Source: Bacteroidales bacterium (GTDB lineage Bacteria; Bacteroidota; Bacteroidia; Bacteroidales; P3). Taken from it: DNA of 63,641 nt. Under the pieces are notes generated by a model that saw only the letters and a program-made list of their open reading frames with translations, was not told the DNA's origin and searched no databases. Shown here piece by piece: positions 1-9,605 of the stretch; the first letter of the stretch is position 1; every line of letters starts with the position of its first letter. The DNA lies in contig JAFRRK010000032.1 of NCBI GenBank assembly GCA_017428115.1, forward strand, positions 1 to 63,641, given 5' to 3'. The position numbers and the translations under genes were made by a program.

Positions 1-205
1 CCCATGGGGGAAAGGGGGTGGTGTATGGATAATTGTCTGTTTGTTTGAAAAATACTGAGACATAAACCTTCTGTTTCGGTCGGACTCACTCTCGAAGACG
101 CATCGGTCGGGTCGTGTGGCAGATTTGCGGAATTGAGGATTATTCAAAACCTATTCAATAATTAAAGATGAAACACCATACTATAGTCCATTGACTTCTA
201 TGCAA

Positions 206-1255
206 CTAGTGCGTTTTATACCACCCAAAGAAGTCGGTGATAGCCTGAGTGATGGTAGTTTGAGGCAACTGCAGATCATGTTGTGCCTGTGTGTTGTCGT
301 AATACTCCTTCACCATCAGCTGACGCACATTACGAGTGGACAGCTGTGTGCGGACACCGCATCGACGCAGCAAGTCGCCACACCAGCCTGCCACAGTCAG
401 CAGCTGATTGGGTAATGGGAGCAGCAACTGCCTATAGCCACACGTGCGAGACTGAATCTTATAGAATTGTTTTAATGAAAGGTTCTGCCCAGTGAGGAGA
501 TAACGCCTTCCACTCCTGCCCATAGTAAGAGCATTAACAATGGCAGTGGCTGCATCAGCCACATGCACAAAACTCTTACCCCCACAAGGGGTTATCATAA
601 TGGGCTTGCGGTAGCCTGCCAGCAACAAAGCACCCGAACTTGGCTTCGTGTCAAACGGTCCTATCATAAAGCCAGGATTAACCACGATTATGTGCCAATT
701 GGCATGAAGACGGGCGGCATTGAGCAAAATCTCCTCACCTTCACGTTTGCTTTGTGCGTAATACGACTGACTGAAAGGGGGTTGCATTGGCGCCTGTTCG
801 TTGGCAGGCTGCAATGGGAGTCCGTAACCAATAGTATTGGCAGTGCTTGTATGCACAAGACAGGCAATATCAATGCGTTCCATCACATTAACAAGTCGAT
901 GACAAAGGTCGCGATTGACGGGCAGATAGTCGTCATAATGCAACAACGACATGTCAGTAACGCCCGCACAATTTATAATAGCTTCACAACCTTGGGCAGC
1001 CCTCAGCAACATGTCGTCATCAAGAAGCGACCCAGAGAAAAGGGTGAATCTAGAATTGGCAATTGAACGAGTTTTTTCCCCATCCTTAACACCCTCCTTT
1101 TTAAGAGATTTCATTTCCCCCATCCCCAGCCACTGCATTGCACCGAGATCTAAAGAAGACCGCAGCAAGGCATGAACCTCATGACCTTGCTGCAGTAATT
1201 GTTTCAATACATTGTGACCCAGCAGCCCGTTGCCGCCAAGTAGTAGTACCTTCAT
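206..1255 (-). CDS. NAD(P)-dependent epimerase/reductase (extended SDR)
   Basis: A 349-residue extended short-chain dehydrogenase resembling dihydroflavonol-4-reductase-like proteins. The N-terminus has a Rossmann glycine motif (GGNGLLG, residues 7-13). A catalytic YxxxK appears as YYAQSK near residue 166, preceded by a Ser/Thr-rich strand (HTSTANT). The start is the ATG at 1253-1255, only 4 bp after the metG stop, so it is probably co-transcribed with metG. The substrate cannot be told from the sequence. Family assignment is firm; function is generic. Confidence 0.85.
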   Translation of the reverse strand: MKVLLLGGNGLLGHNVLKQLLQQGHEVHALLRSSLDLGAMQWLGMGEMKSLKKEGVKDGEKTRSIANSRFTLFSGSLLDDDMLLRAAQGCEAIINCAGVTDMSLLHYDDYLPVNRDLCHRLVNVMERIDIACLVHTSTANTIGYGLPLQPANEQAPMQPPFSQSYYAQSKREGEEILLNAARLHANWHIIVVNPGFMIGPFDTKPSSGALLLAGYRKPIMITPCGGKSFVHVADAATAIVNALTMGRSGRRYLLTGQNLSLKQFYKIQSRTCGYRQLLLPLPNQLLTVAGWCGDLLRRCGVRTQLSTRNVRQLMVKEYYDNTQAQHDLQLPQTTITQAITDFFGWYKTH

Positions 1256-1259
1256 TGCA

Positions 1260-3320
1260 TTAGCCTACATTACAACCTGCTGCAACCAGCTGGCTGGGAG
1301 TAACAAGCACCAGACGACCGTCTTTGTCCTCAGCACTAAGTATCATACCTTGGCTCTCAACCCCCTTAAGCTTGCGGGGTGCAAAGTTGGCGATAAAACA
1401 CACCTGCATCCCAACCAGCCTCTCCGGCTCAGGGTAGTACTTGGCGATGCCGCTAACAATAGTGCGTGTACCCATACCGTCCTCAATCTTAAACTGTAAG
1501 AGCTTATCAGCCTTAGGCACTTTAGAACACTCCAGCACAGTACCCACGCGAATATCCATTTTGCCAAAGTCCTCAAAAGCCACAGTAGGCTTGACCTCGG
1601 CGGGTGTCCATGCGTTCAACTCATTCTGACGTTTGGTTTCCATGAGCTTATTCACCTGTGCCTCAATCGCAGCATCGTCTATCTGCTCAAACAGCAATTC
1701 AGGTTTCTCAATAGTGTGGCCCTTCATCAGGAGGTTGGCACCACCCGCATGCTGCCACCCCATGGCGGGAAGATTCATGATGCGGTGCATCTTGTCGGCA
1801 GTGAAAGGCAAGAAGGGGGCACATAGCACAGCCAAGTTGGCACAAATCTGCAACGAGAGGTTGAGCACGGTAGCTGTGCGCTCCGGATCAGTCTTAATGA
1901 GCTTCCATGGCTCAGTATCGGTAAGATACTTGTTGCCCAAACGGGCAAGGTTCATCATCTCGCTGAGAGCCTCGCGAAAACGGTATGACTCAATACTGCG
2001 ACCCACCCGCTCGGGGAATGTTGCCATCTCTCTAACAACCTCCTGTTCCTGCTCGCCCAGGGGGGCCGCAGCTGGCACCTTACCTCCATAAAACTTATGC
2101 GTCAGCACAAGCGTGCGGTTGACAAAGTTGCCCAATATAGCCACCAACTCCGAATTGTTCTTCAGCTGGAAGTCCTTCCACGTAAAGTCGTTGTCCTTAG
2201 TCTCTGGGGCATTGCTGCACAAGGTGTAGCGCAGCACATCCTGCTTGCCGGGGAAATCCTTTAGATACTCATGCAGCCATACTGCCCAATTGCGGGAAGT
2301 GCTTATCTTGTCCCCCTCCAAATTAAGAAACTCGTTGGCGGGAACATTGGCGGGGAGAATATAGCCACCATCAGCATGGAGCATTGCGGGGAAAATAATA
2401 CAATGGAAGACAATATTATCCTTGCCGATAAAATGCACCAGCTTGGTATCCTTGTCCTTCCACCACTTTTCCCAGTCATCGCCTTTCAGTTGCTTGGTGA
2501 AGCTGATATAGCCAATAGGTGCGTCAAACCATACATACAGCACCTTGCCATCAACTCCTTCGAGGGGCACCTTCACACCCCAATCCAAATCGCGGGTCAC
2601 TGCACGGGGCTGCAATCCGGCATCTATCCACGATTTGCACTGCCCATACACATTCACCTTCCAGTCGCCCTTGTGCTGCTCCAATATCCACTGGCGCAGC
2701 CATGGCTCGTCTTGGTCCAAGGGTAGATACCAATGCTTGGTCTCTTTCATCACAGGTGCGTTGCCGCTGAGAGCCGACTTGGGATTAATCAAGTCTGTAG
2801 CATTGAGCGATGTGCCACAAGCCTCGCATTGATCGCCATAAGCGTGCTCATTGCCACAATGAGGGCATGTGCCCGTAATGTAACGGTCAGCTAAAAACTG
2901 GTGCGCCTCCTCGTCATAGTACTGCATCGAGGTCTTCTCCACAAACTTGCCATCTTCGTACAATTTCTTGAAATACGCCGCTGCCGTCTCATGGTGCTCA
3001 GGACAGGAGGTACGACTATAGATATCGAACGATATGCCCAACTCGGCAAAAGAGTCTTTAATAATCTTATGGTAGCGATCCACAATATCCTGTGGCGTTA
3101 CCCCCTCTTTACGGGCCTTGATAGTGATGGGCACGCCGTGTTCATCACTGCCGCCGATAAACATCACCTCCTCGCCTTGCGCACGGAGGTAACGTACGTA
3201 AATATCGGCCGGCACATACACTCCTGCCAAATGCCCTATGTGCACAGGTCCATTGGCATAAGGTAGTGCCGACGTGACGGTGTAACGCTTAAACTGCTTA
3301 TCTTTTTCGCTATATGTCAT
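1260..3320 (-). CDS. metG: Methionyl-tRNA synthetase
   Basis: Charges tRNA-Met with methionine in the cytoplasm. This is a class I synthetase of 686 residues with the HIGH signature (PVHIGHLAG near residue 25) and a KMSKS-type loop (DKISTSRNW). A zinc knuckle carries two Cys-x2-Cys pairs (CPHC, CEAC near residues 145-170). The C-terminal part is the dimerising EMAP-II-like tRNA-binding domain ([11 protein letters not shown] onward), as in long bacterial MetG. It starts at the ATG 3318-3320. Identification is secure. Confidence 0.98.
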   Translation of the reverse strand: MTYSEKDKQFKRYTVTSALPYANGPVHIGHLAGVYVPADIYVRYLRAQGEEVMFIGGSDEHGVPITIKARKEGVTPQDIVDRYHKIIKDSFAELGISFDIYSRTSCPEHHETAAAYFKKLYEDGKFVEKTSMQYYDEEAHQFLADRYITGTCPHCGNEHAYGDQCEACGTSLNATDLINPKSALSGNAPVMKETKHWYLPLDQDEPWLRQWILEQHKGDWKVNVYGQCKSWIDAGLQPRAVTRDLDWGVKVPLEGVDGKVLYVWFDAPIGYISFTKQLKGDDWEKWWKDKDTKLVHFIGKDNIVFHCIIFPAMLHADGGYILPANVPANEFLNLEGDKISTSRNWAVWLHEYLKDFPGKQDVLRYTLCSNAPETKDNDFTWKDFQLKNNSELVAILGNFVNRTLVLTHKFYGGKVPAAAPLGEQEQEVVREMATFPERVGRSIESYRFREALSEMMNLARLGNKYLTDTEPWKLIKTDPERTATVLNLSLQICANLAVLCAPFLPFTADKMHRIMNLPAMGWQHAGGANLLMKGHTIEKPELLFEQIDDAAIEAQVNKLMETKRQNELNAWTPAEVKPTVAFEDFGKMDIRVGTVLECSKVPKADKLLQFKIEDGMGTRTIVSGIAKYYPEPERLVGMQVCFIANFAPRKLKGVESQGMILSAEDKDGRLVLVTPSQLVAAGCNVG

Positions 3321-3376
3321 ATATATACTTGATTATTTTTATGGTTAAGAATAACTAGTTGTGCTTAGCACCTCAT

Positions 3377-4420
3377 TCAGGGTTTATAAGCATAATCCGT
3401 TTCAACATCGCCACTCACATGCGTAGGATACCTCTTTTCGTTGTACTGATATTGGTATTCAGTATAGTCATCCATAGGATAGCTGTAAAGCGGCAAAATC
3501 TGTCCAAGAAGCGATGCCGTGATGCTGATTGAACCCGTTGTAGTCATTGTCAAAACATTGTTGAGCGATAATACTTGCGGTGACATAATCTCACCCCAGT
3601 TGCAGAACCTAGGGTTGTAATTAGTGTCGTAGGTACAGGCAATAGTGTCACTCATCGTCAACGTAATAGGCAGTCCGCCATTGAACGACATGGCCAGCTG
3701 GATGATAGGAAGGTATTCTGCCGGGATTTCAACAAACCTACTAAGCAAATTGAGGTCGTTGGTGTCAACCAATACCGTGACATTACCCGACACAATCATC
3801 TTCGACACATTGTCGCCCTCCCACTCAAGAGCAGCGTTGATAGCCTTCTCGCCAACCGAAAACTTGGCTCCGCCATTATGCGAAAGCCTCACCATCATAA
3901 TAAGTGCCTCAGCCCCTTGACGACCCAGGAGTTTCTCAAACCCCGTGCCAAATCCGAGCAGGTTACCTGCCAACGACAACAAGAAATTGTCGTCAATAGT
4001 TATATCGGCACCACTCAATTTGCCCGAAGCATTGTGTTCAAACGACAACCCGACAGCCTTTGCGCCACCATAATATAAATCACAAGAGGCAAAGGTGTTG
4101 TTGGCATCATAACTGTAACGTATCTCCTGCGCCTGATCACCAGTGGAAGTAACCTTCGAGATATAGTTGCCCATATAGCTGTAGGCCGTTGTCGAGCCGT
4201 CTACACCTTCAATACGGTCTAGGTTGTCGCCCACCCAGCTCCATTCCTGGGCCAACGAGCCATTCTCACTAACGGTGGCAATTTTCATCACAGGATGATA
4301 CACACCTTCGGCATAGACCGGCACAGGATTCACCTCCTCGGGCTCAATCTTGTCCTTTTTACACGACACAGCACCCACCATCAAGGCAGATGTCAAGAGG
4401 ATAAAAGCAATCTTCTTCAT
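3377..4420 (-). CDS. Putative lipoprotein with YD-repeat-like segments
   Basis: A 347-residue protein with a type II signal peptide (lipobox GAVSC, Cys20, followed by KKDK), so probably an envelope lipoprotein. The mature part has short Tyr-rich strands such as YSYDANNTF and YQYQYNEKRYPT, reminiscent of RHS/YD-type or DUF4595-like Bacteroidales lipoproteins. No catalytic motif is visible. It lies 56 bp upstream of metG on the same strand. Function unknown. Confidence 0.75.
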   Translation of the reverse strand: MKKIAFILLTSALMVGAVSCKKDKIEPEEVNPVPVYAEGVYHPVMKIATVSENGSLAQEWSWVGDNLDRIEGVDGSTTAYSYMGNYISKVTSTGDQAQEIRYSYDANNTFASCDLYYGGAKAVGLSFEHNASGKLSGADITIDDNFLLSLAGNLLGFGTGFEKLLGRQGAEALIMMVRLSHNGGAKFSVGEKAINAALEWEGDNVSKMIVSGNVTVLVDTNDLNLLSRFVEIPAEYLPIIQLAMSFNGGLPITLTMSDTIACTYDTNYNPRFCNWGEIMSPQVLSLNNVLTMTTTGSISITASLLGQILPLYSYPMDDYTEYQYQYNEKRYPTHVSGDVETDYAYKP

Positions 4421-4574
4421 AATAAATAGGTTAAAGATATATAATTATTAATTAAAACAATCTACGCAATGTTTAGACAATTGGCACCCACCAACCCTCT
4501 AAGGGATGGATACAGCCATAATGCGGGCACAACCGTGTTCGCTTCACCCATATCCAGTACCACTATGCCGACTG

Positions 4575-5141
4575 CTAAATTGCCTTCTTTGCGGTAGTAG
4601 TGCGCTTTGGGGCGGCCTTAGCCTGAGTCGTTGCCTTCGGGGCCTGCTGCTTGGGAGCAGCCGCTTTCTTAGGGGCAGCCTTCTTCGCCACAACTTTTTC
4701 CGAGCCAGCCTTCTCTGCAGTGTCCTCACCCGACTCGTTATCTTCCTCCTCTGAAGGGGTCAGTTTACCTGCGTTAAGCAACACATTGTACCATGAAAAC
4801 AGCTTCTTGGCATCTGAGGCGTGCACACGCTCAGTGTCGTAGTCGGGGAGCACCTTGGCCAGCAGGTCGAAAAGTTCGGCATTCTCAGCTTTCTTGGGGT
4901 CGAAAGCAGTGGGTTGGGCTTCCAACAGATTGTATATGTTTTGGAATATTTCCTCCAAAGGCTTCTCGTCGTTGGTGGTGAACATACGTATTTCGCTGAG
5001 CTGGCTAATGCTGTTGCTGGCGAAAACGGGGAATTTCTGACCTGTTACAAGATTCTTAACGATGGCACCATTCTTGGTACGTGAAATCAATTCGTTCAAA
5101 TCGGGTTTGCCCGATACGGCTAAGATGTTAGTAAGATCCAT
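4575..5141 (-). CDS. DUF5606 protein with Lys/Ala-rich tail
   Basis: A 188-residue cytoplasmic protein. Residues 1-130 match my recollection of the Bacteroidota-specific DUF5606 family: an N-terminal ISGKPGL-like segment (here AVSGKPDLNEL), then short strands and helices. Residues 130-188 are low complexity: an acidic stretch (SEEEDNESGED), then many Ala, Lys and Pro residues with repeated KKAAPK units, much like histone H1. The tail suggests nucleic-acid or polyanion binding, which is inference. The start ATG 5139-5141 is the first in frame. Confidence 0.8.
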   Translation of the reverse strand: MDLTNILAVSGKPDLNELISRTKNGAIVKNLVTGQKFPVFASNSISQLSEIRMFTTNDEKPLEEIFQNIYNLLEAQPTAFDPKKAENAELFDLLAKVLPDYDTERVHASDAKKLFSWYNVLLNAGKLTPSEEEDNESGEDTAEKAGSEKVVAKKAAPKKAAAPKQQAPKATTQAKAAPKRTTTAKKAI

Positions 5142-5313
5142 TTGTAGTGATGTTATTATTATTTTAAATGGGTCATTAACGCGAAAAAAGCAATATTATT
5201 ATATCCCAACCGAAAAACTTTTTCCATCTCCACAGCACCATGGCATAAAACCCCACATGATGAACCATTTAAAAGGCCACGCGCCTTTTAGTTCCTACAT
5301 CATAATTCAAAAA

Positions 5314-6939
5314 TTACTCCACCACCAACCGTTTCGTGGCGATGCCTGCGGGCGTGTGGATGGCAACAACGTACACCCCCTTCGCCAACGTGCCCACGTC
5401 GAAAGTGTCCGTCAGCCCCTCGGCCTCCTGCTCCAGCACCACGTTGCCCTTCAGGTCGTACACCACCACGTGGCTCAGCCTGTAGCTCGACAGCACCGTC
5501 ACCTGCCCCCTCGCCGGATTCGGCATCATCTGCGTGAAACGGCCCAGATTGCCTATCCCCACTGGGTCTGGGTCATCGTGGTGCGCGCCCGTGTACACGT
5601 CCAGCCACCCGCTCCATTCGCCATACTCCGTGTCCCACTCGCACATGCCGCGCACCCGAGCCGCGTAGTTCGTCCGCTCACGCAGCCCCGTCAACGTCAC
5701 CATCGGCACGTTCGTCGTCTCCGTCCACACGTCCCAGCCGTTCATCTCCATATACTGCACCTCCCACTGTACGTCGTTGCCCCCGTTCCACGCCAGCGTC
5801 AGCGTCGTGTCCGTCGCGCTGACCAGCCGCACGTCGCTCACCGCATCGCACAGCACCGTGTCAAACTCCGGGTCGATGATAGGGAAGATGACAGGGGCAT
5901 ATAGCCAATCACCCCACACATTTCCAACAATATAAAGAATGGACCACACCCCCCATGGTTCCATCCTTATCCAAGGTACGCTACGATATTTATACCATAG
6001 GATATTCTGTCCAGATGCAATACCCAAATCCGTCTGTACACCTATCACATCGGGGTTATACCAATAGTTTACGCACCAATAGCGGGTCGGTCGCTTGTCC
6101 CACAACCACATCCTTTGAGAAAGATTTTCGTTGCCTGGTGCATATTGTATGGCATAACTGCCCTCGTTGTTGTTAGCGGTACCTGCCACGATAAAGGAGT
6201 CCGTCACCACCTGCGGCTTGTCGAACATCACCTCATACAGTGGTACGACGGGCGCAGAGTCATAAACTATAGATGGATGTACTACCGTGTCAGGAGCATA
6301 AGTTATAGTGTCACCCATCAGTGAGTTAATCCACATGGGCAGGGGCATGTATCGGTGTGCATCTTCCACTCGCCATGGTCCGCCTGCCAAATATGTGGGT
6401 TCATAGGAGGTCGGTTTAAGAAGCATCAGCGAGTCGGTGAATCGTCCCGCCAAAGATACATCGCGCGTATTGGGGAAGAGGTGTGTGGTGGGCGCGCCTG
6501 ACCCCAATTCGTAAAGGTACCATGATAGGGTCGTGTCGTGGGGCTGTTGGGCATACGCGCATGCCGCCACGCCCACAATCTTAATAGGTCGGTCCGTCAC
6601 CATCTGCACACCCCTAATGTCGTTGCCTGCAGAATAGTTGTACCAATCAGATTGGGCATCACTATCATATATGTCTGGTCTCGGTCCTGAGTAGCAAGCC
6701 CGAACACTACTGTTGTTATAATATGCTGCATGAAACAGCACATCCCTAACACCCGATGATGCGTACCACTGTGGAGACTCCGGGTCGTGGTTGGCGCACC
6801 GCCACCAGTCGTAGATATAGTACATGTATGTCGGTTCCATCCCGATAATCGTGTCCCCCACAGGACGCTGCGCCCGCACATGTTGCATCCCCACCAATAG
6901 AGCCACCATCGCTGCTGTAACCATCACTATCTTTTTCAT
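5314..6939 (-). CDS. Secreted fibronectin III protein with T9SS sorting domain
   Basis: A 541-residue exported protein. It has a Sec signal peptide (about residues 1-23, ending HVRA), a long unrecognised N-terminal region rich in Trp and Tyr (24-360), one fibronectin type III domain (about 366-455) and a C-terminal type A sorting domain (about 465-541, with PNPARG and a final KRLVVE). In the type IX system such a domain directs passage across the outer membrane and surface attachment. It starts 10 bp after the upstream gene's stop, so the two form an operon. The part encoding the last two domains (5314 to about 5875) is far richer in G+C than the rest of the gene. Confidence 0.85.
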   Translation of the reverse strand: MKKIVMVTAAMVALLVGMQHVRAQRPVGDTIIGMEPTYMYYIYDWWRCANHDPESPQWYASSGVRDVLFHAAYYNNSSVRACYSGPRPDIYDSDAQSDWYNYSAGNDIRGVQMVTDRPIKIVGVAACAYAQQPHDTTLSWYLYELGSGAPTTHLFPNTRDVSLAGRFTDSLMLLKPTSYEPTYLAGGPWRVEDAHRYMPLPMWINSLMGDTITYAPDTVVHPSIVYDSAPVVPLYEVMFDKPQVVTDSFIVAGTANNNEGSYAIQYAPGNENLSQRMWLWDKRPTRYWCVNYWYNPDVIGVQTDLGIASGQNILWYKYRSVPWIRMEPWGVWSILYIVGNVWGDWLYAPVIFPIIDPEFDTVLCDAVSDVRLVSATDTTLTLAWNGGNDVQWEVQYMEMNGWDVWTETTNVPMVTLTGLRERTNYAARVRGMCEWDTEYGEWSGWLDVYTGAHHDDPDPVGIGNLGRFTQMMPNPARGQVTVLSSYRLSHVVVYDLKGNVVLEQEAEGLTDTFDVGTLAKGVYVVAIHTPAGIATKRLVVE

Positions 6940-6949
6940 AACTACAATT

Positions 6950-8386
6950 TTAATTACAAATCAAACTGTTGATTTCCTGATGTATTTCAGAGTCCATATT
7001 TGGAATAAAGTTCAAAGCAATCCAACCCACCACATTTGACAAGCAATGATATTCCTTGTGCACCTCAACACCGTTTTTCATAACGCTATAGTTAATATAG
7101 TTAGCACAATTATATGCATTTGAGAGGATGGCATCTTGCCAAAAAAAGTAATTATGGTATGATGACCTGTCGAAACCACTTGCCGTATATCTAGAACTCC
7201 CGTCAAGACATATATCACAGAGCAACCCATTGGGGTAGGCTTGTTGATAGGTAGTCTGCGCCCATGATGGGGCAGCCCCAGAAGAGTAGTCCATTGTCAT
7301 AATTCCATCTTCGTCCATCCCAGGTGACACCTCATTGCGAAACAATGTGATATAGTGCTTTGTCAACGGGTCGTATGCCAACTTTCTTATCTGACTTACT
7401 ACTAACGGAAGCGTAACCCGGCTATCAGTAATCATTTGTATGGGGTTGTTGACCAACAACGGATCCAAGTCAAATTCTCTTAGAACTAATAAAAAGTTGT
7501 TATCTATTGAGTAGGTACATCCTGTCATTGGATCTGGCTGAATTGAAAATCCACATCTATAATTGCATACAGCTATTGTATTTTTCTCCTTACATGTAAT
7601 GCCAATGTCCAGATATGGGTCATACGCAATAGGAAGAATGCCTAACCCCGTAACAACGGATTGAAAAAAATATGTGGGGTGCGTCGGCATGGGGAACATA
7701 TTGTCTTTGGGGAAAGGTTCGAGAGTAACCCCAATACCTGTCCCGCATACATTATATTCTTTAGTCACATACACGACAAAGTCGTTGGTCACAGTTAGCT
7801 TAGGCATATTTACCCCTCCGTTCAAGTCGGCAACTCTATACAGCATATTATTGGGGGATGTACCCATGGCCTCAAACGCCTTATAACCAGATGGGACACC
7901 TGATGCAATATGTTGACCTACCCCTGCGATATGGATTCTCCCTGTCCTGTCATAATAGACTTCGATGTTGTCCAACCACTCAATGCCATACAGGCTTAAT
8001 GTCTCGTCGATGTGTGCACGGCCTGAAGTTCCCGTGCTGAAGAAGACATCATGAACATCAAACCAGCCAAGAAAGCCCGACCCCGAAGCGTTGTAACCAC
8101 AGAAAAACACATAGTCATCAAGTATCTCGAAATCTTGTACAAAATATCCGCTGGCGACATGTGCATCAATCATGCTACTATATATGTCCGTTGTAGCAAA
8201 ATTGTTCGCGGTTCCAGCTCCACTCCAGGAATATGTAATGTAACGTCCACTACTATTGTGATACCTAATCATGTTTTGCCATCCGTCTATACCATTTTTA
8301 TACAGATACCCCGTCTGCCCATACGACATACTGCACAGCAGACAGAAACATGCAAAAAACAATGTTTGTGCTACTCTTTTTTTCAT
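6950..8386 (-). CDS. Secreted protein of unknown function
   Basis: A 478-residue protein from the ATG at 8384-8386. I chose this start because it begins a clear signal peptide (MKKRVAQTLFFACF, ending near SYGQ); an upstream in-frame extension would bury it. The mature protein is rich in Tyr, Asn and Gly and has no domain I recognise. Unlike its neighbour it lacks an obvious sorting domain. It is the first gene of a two-gene transcript with 5314-6939. The two may work together at the cell surface, which is inference. Confidence 0.75.
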   Translation of the reverse strand: MKKRVAQTLFFACFCLLCSMSYGQTGYLYKNGIDGWQNMIRYHNSSGRYITYSWSGAGTANNFATTDIYSSMIDAHVASGYFVQDFEILDDYVFFCGYNASGSGFLGWFDVHDVFFSTGTSGRAHIDETLSLYGIEWLDNIEVYYDRTGRIHIAGVGQHIASGVPSGYKAFEAMGTSPNNMLYRVADLNGGVNMPKLTVTNDFVVYVTKEYNVCGTGIGVTLEPFPKDNMFPMPTHPTYFFQSVVTGLGILPIAYDPYLDIGITCKEKNTIAVCNYRCGFSIQPDPMTGCTYSIDNNFLLVLREFDLDPLLVNNPIQMITDSRVTLPLVVSQIRKLAYDPLTKHYITLFRNEVSPGMDEDGIMTMDYSSGAAPSWAQTTYQQAYPNGLLCDICLDGSSRYTASGFDRSSYHNYFFWQDAILSNAYNCANYINYSVMKNGVEVHKEYHCLSNVVGWIALNFIPNMDSEIHQEINSLICN

Positions 8387-8521
8387 ATTGACCAAACTTT
8401 TAAATGTGTAAATACTTATTTTTAAAACATTTATTAATACCCATGCCAATAGTTACGAATACAAATATATACTTTTTTTTTAATACAACAAACATTTTTT
8501 CCATTTTCCTCAACCCGCGTG

Positions 8522-8529
8522 CAAAGGTA
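8522..8529 (-). promoter_or_regulatory. Bacteroidota-type promoter -7 element
   Basis: Read on the minus strand this is TACCTTTG, an exact match to the TAnnTTTG -7 consensus. It lies about 136 bp upstream of the secreted-protein gene ending at 8386 and just downstream of a 10-bp phased repeat array. No convincing -33 TTTG is seen. Confidence 0.6.
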
Positions 8530-8549
8530 CGCACAATTTTTCGCTCCCA

Positions 8550-8609
8550 TACCGCATCCTACCGCTTCTTACGGATTCCTACTGATTTGTACCGATTTTT
8601 ACCGATTGG
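8550..8609. repeat. Six 10-bp direct repeats upstream of a promoter
   Basis: Six head-to-tail degenerate decamers on the plus strand: TACCGCATCC, TACCGCTTCT, TACGGATTCC, TACTGATTTG, TACCGATTTT and TACCGATTGG. The consensus is TACCGATTnn. The period is about one helical turn, and the array sits just upstream of the minus-strand -7 element at 8522-8529. This fits a phased protein-binding array or curved DNA. The rest of the gene-free stretch 8387-8759 shows nothing else. Confidence 0.7.
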
Positions 8610-8759
8610 GAGGCCCTTCAAGGCTGCTAGAGCAAAGAACGACCTATGAACGATTTTTTGAAAGTCGGCGGATGTCGGGAGGCAGGCGGGGGTGGAAATG
8701 GGGTAACCCAGCAGGACGTTACAGGGCTAATCGACTTTTGGATTTACGGACTCGCACAT

Positions 8760-9605
8760 TCACTCGCTCTCGTGATCAAGGTGGGCGGTGTGGTAGCGCA
8801 CGAGACCCATCATGGGGTCGGGCATGAGGGTGCCGAGCGTAACGCAATGCCGCTGGGCCGCACGTTGGATGGCGGAGAGGAACGAGTTGACAATGCCCCC
8901 GGTGAGGCTGAGGGGCAGAAGGCGGTGACAACCGAAATAGCCCAGCTGCTCGAAATAGACATCGAAACAATCGTCGAGCAGGGCGGCAACGTATTCGTCG
9001 TCTTGATGTTGAGCAGCAAAGGAGGCAAAGGAGGCTAGAAATCGATTGGGGCGGGGATGAGAGTAGAGCTGGGAGACCAATTGGTTGGGAGCAATATGGT
9101 AATCATCATAGAACATGGCACTTATATGCGACGGCATGCGTTCTTCGATATAATCCTTTAGCAGACGTTTGCCAATGTGGTTGCCCGACCCCTCGTCGCC
9201 CAAGAGGTATCCTACGGAAATACGCTGTCGGGCAATAGTTTCGCCGTCGTAATAGCAGAGGTTGCTGCCTGTGCCGAGTATTCCCACCATACCCTCGCCC
9301 GTGCCGCACAAGGCCCGACAGGCCCCCAAGAGGTCGCCCTGGCAATGGCAACTTGCTTGTTTGAACACCACTGAAAGCCTGGCAACAAGCGTTTTCTGCA
9401 TTTCAAGAGTGCCACAGCCTGCGCCATAGAAGAAGACTTGGTCGGGGTTGCCAAGGGTTTCCTGCACATGGCGGAAGACATTGATTGTTGGCTGTTCACC
9501 CACAAGACGGGGGTTGAGCCCTTCGGAATATAATTCGTGAACGTCATCGCCGTCCACGCTGCACCAATGAGTCTTGGTGCTGCCACTATCGGCAAGAAGT
9601 ATCAT
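8760..9605 (-). CDS. N-acetylglucosamine kinase-like BadF/BadG ATPase
   Basis: A 281-residue member of the BadF/BadG/BcrA/BcrD ATPase family, which includes eukaryotic-type GlcNAc kinases. Visible motifs are the phosphate-1 loop LADSGSTKTHW at the N-terminus, GTGSNLCYYDG near residue 105 and GDEGSGNHIG near residue 125. The ATG at 9603-9605 overlaps the pyrD stop as ATGA, indicating translational coupling; a longer upstream frame would run inside pyrD. A likely role is phosphorylation of an amino sugar, perhaps from peptidoglycan turnover. Confidence 0.85.
   Translation of the reverse strand: MILLADSGSTKTHWCSVDGDDVHELYSEGLNPRLVGEQPTINVFRHVQETLGNPDQVFFYGAGCGTLEMQKTLVARLSVVFKQASCHCQGDLLGACRALCGTGEGMVGILGTGSNLCYYDGETIARQRISVGYLLGDEGSGNHIGKRLLKDYIEERMPSHISAMFYDDYHIAPNQLVSQLYSHPRPNRFLASFASFAAQHQDDEYVAALLDDCFDVYFEQLGYFGCHRLLPLSLTGGIVNSFLSAIQRAAQRHCVTLGTLMPDPMMGLVRYHTAHLDHESE

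Noticed and set aside
1-205. Possible gene end or RNA at the left edge.
   Set aside because: Only short frames and no recognisable hairpin with T-run or RNA signature; left unannotated.
5062-5904. A plus-strand frame of 280 codons, His/Arg/Pro-rich, opposite the T9SS protein and DUF5606 genes.
   Set aside because: It arises from the G+C-rich antisense of the FN3/sorting-domain region and crosses two real genes; the composition is typical of a shadow frame.
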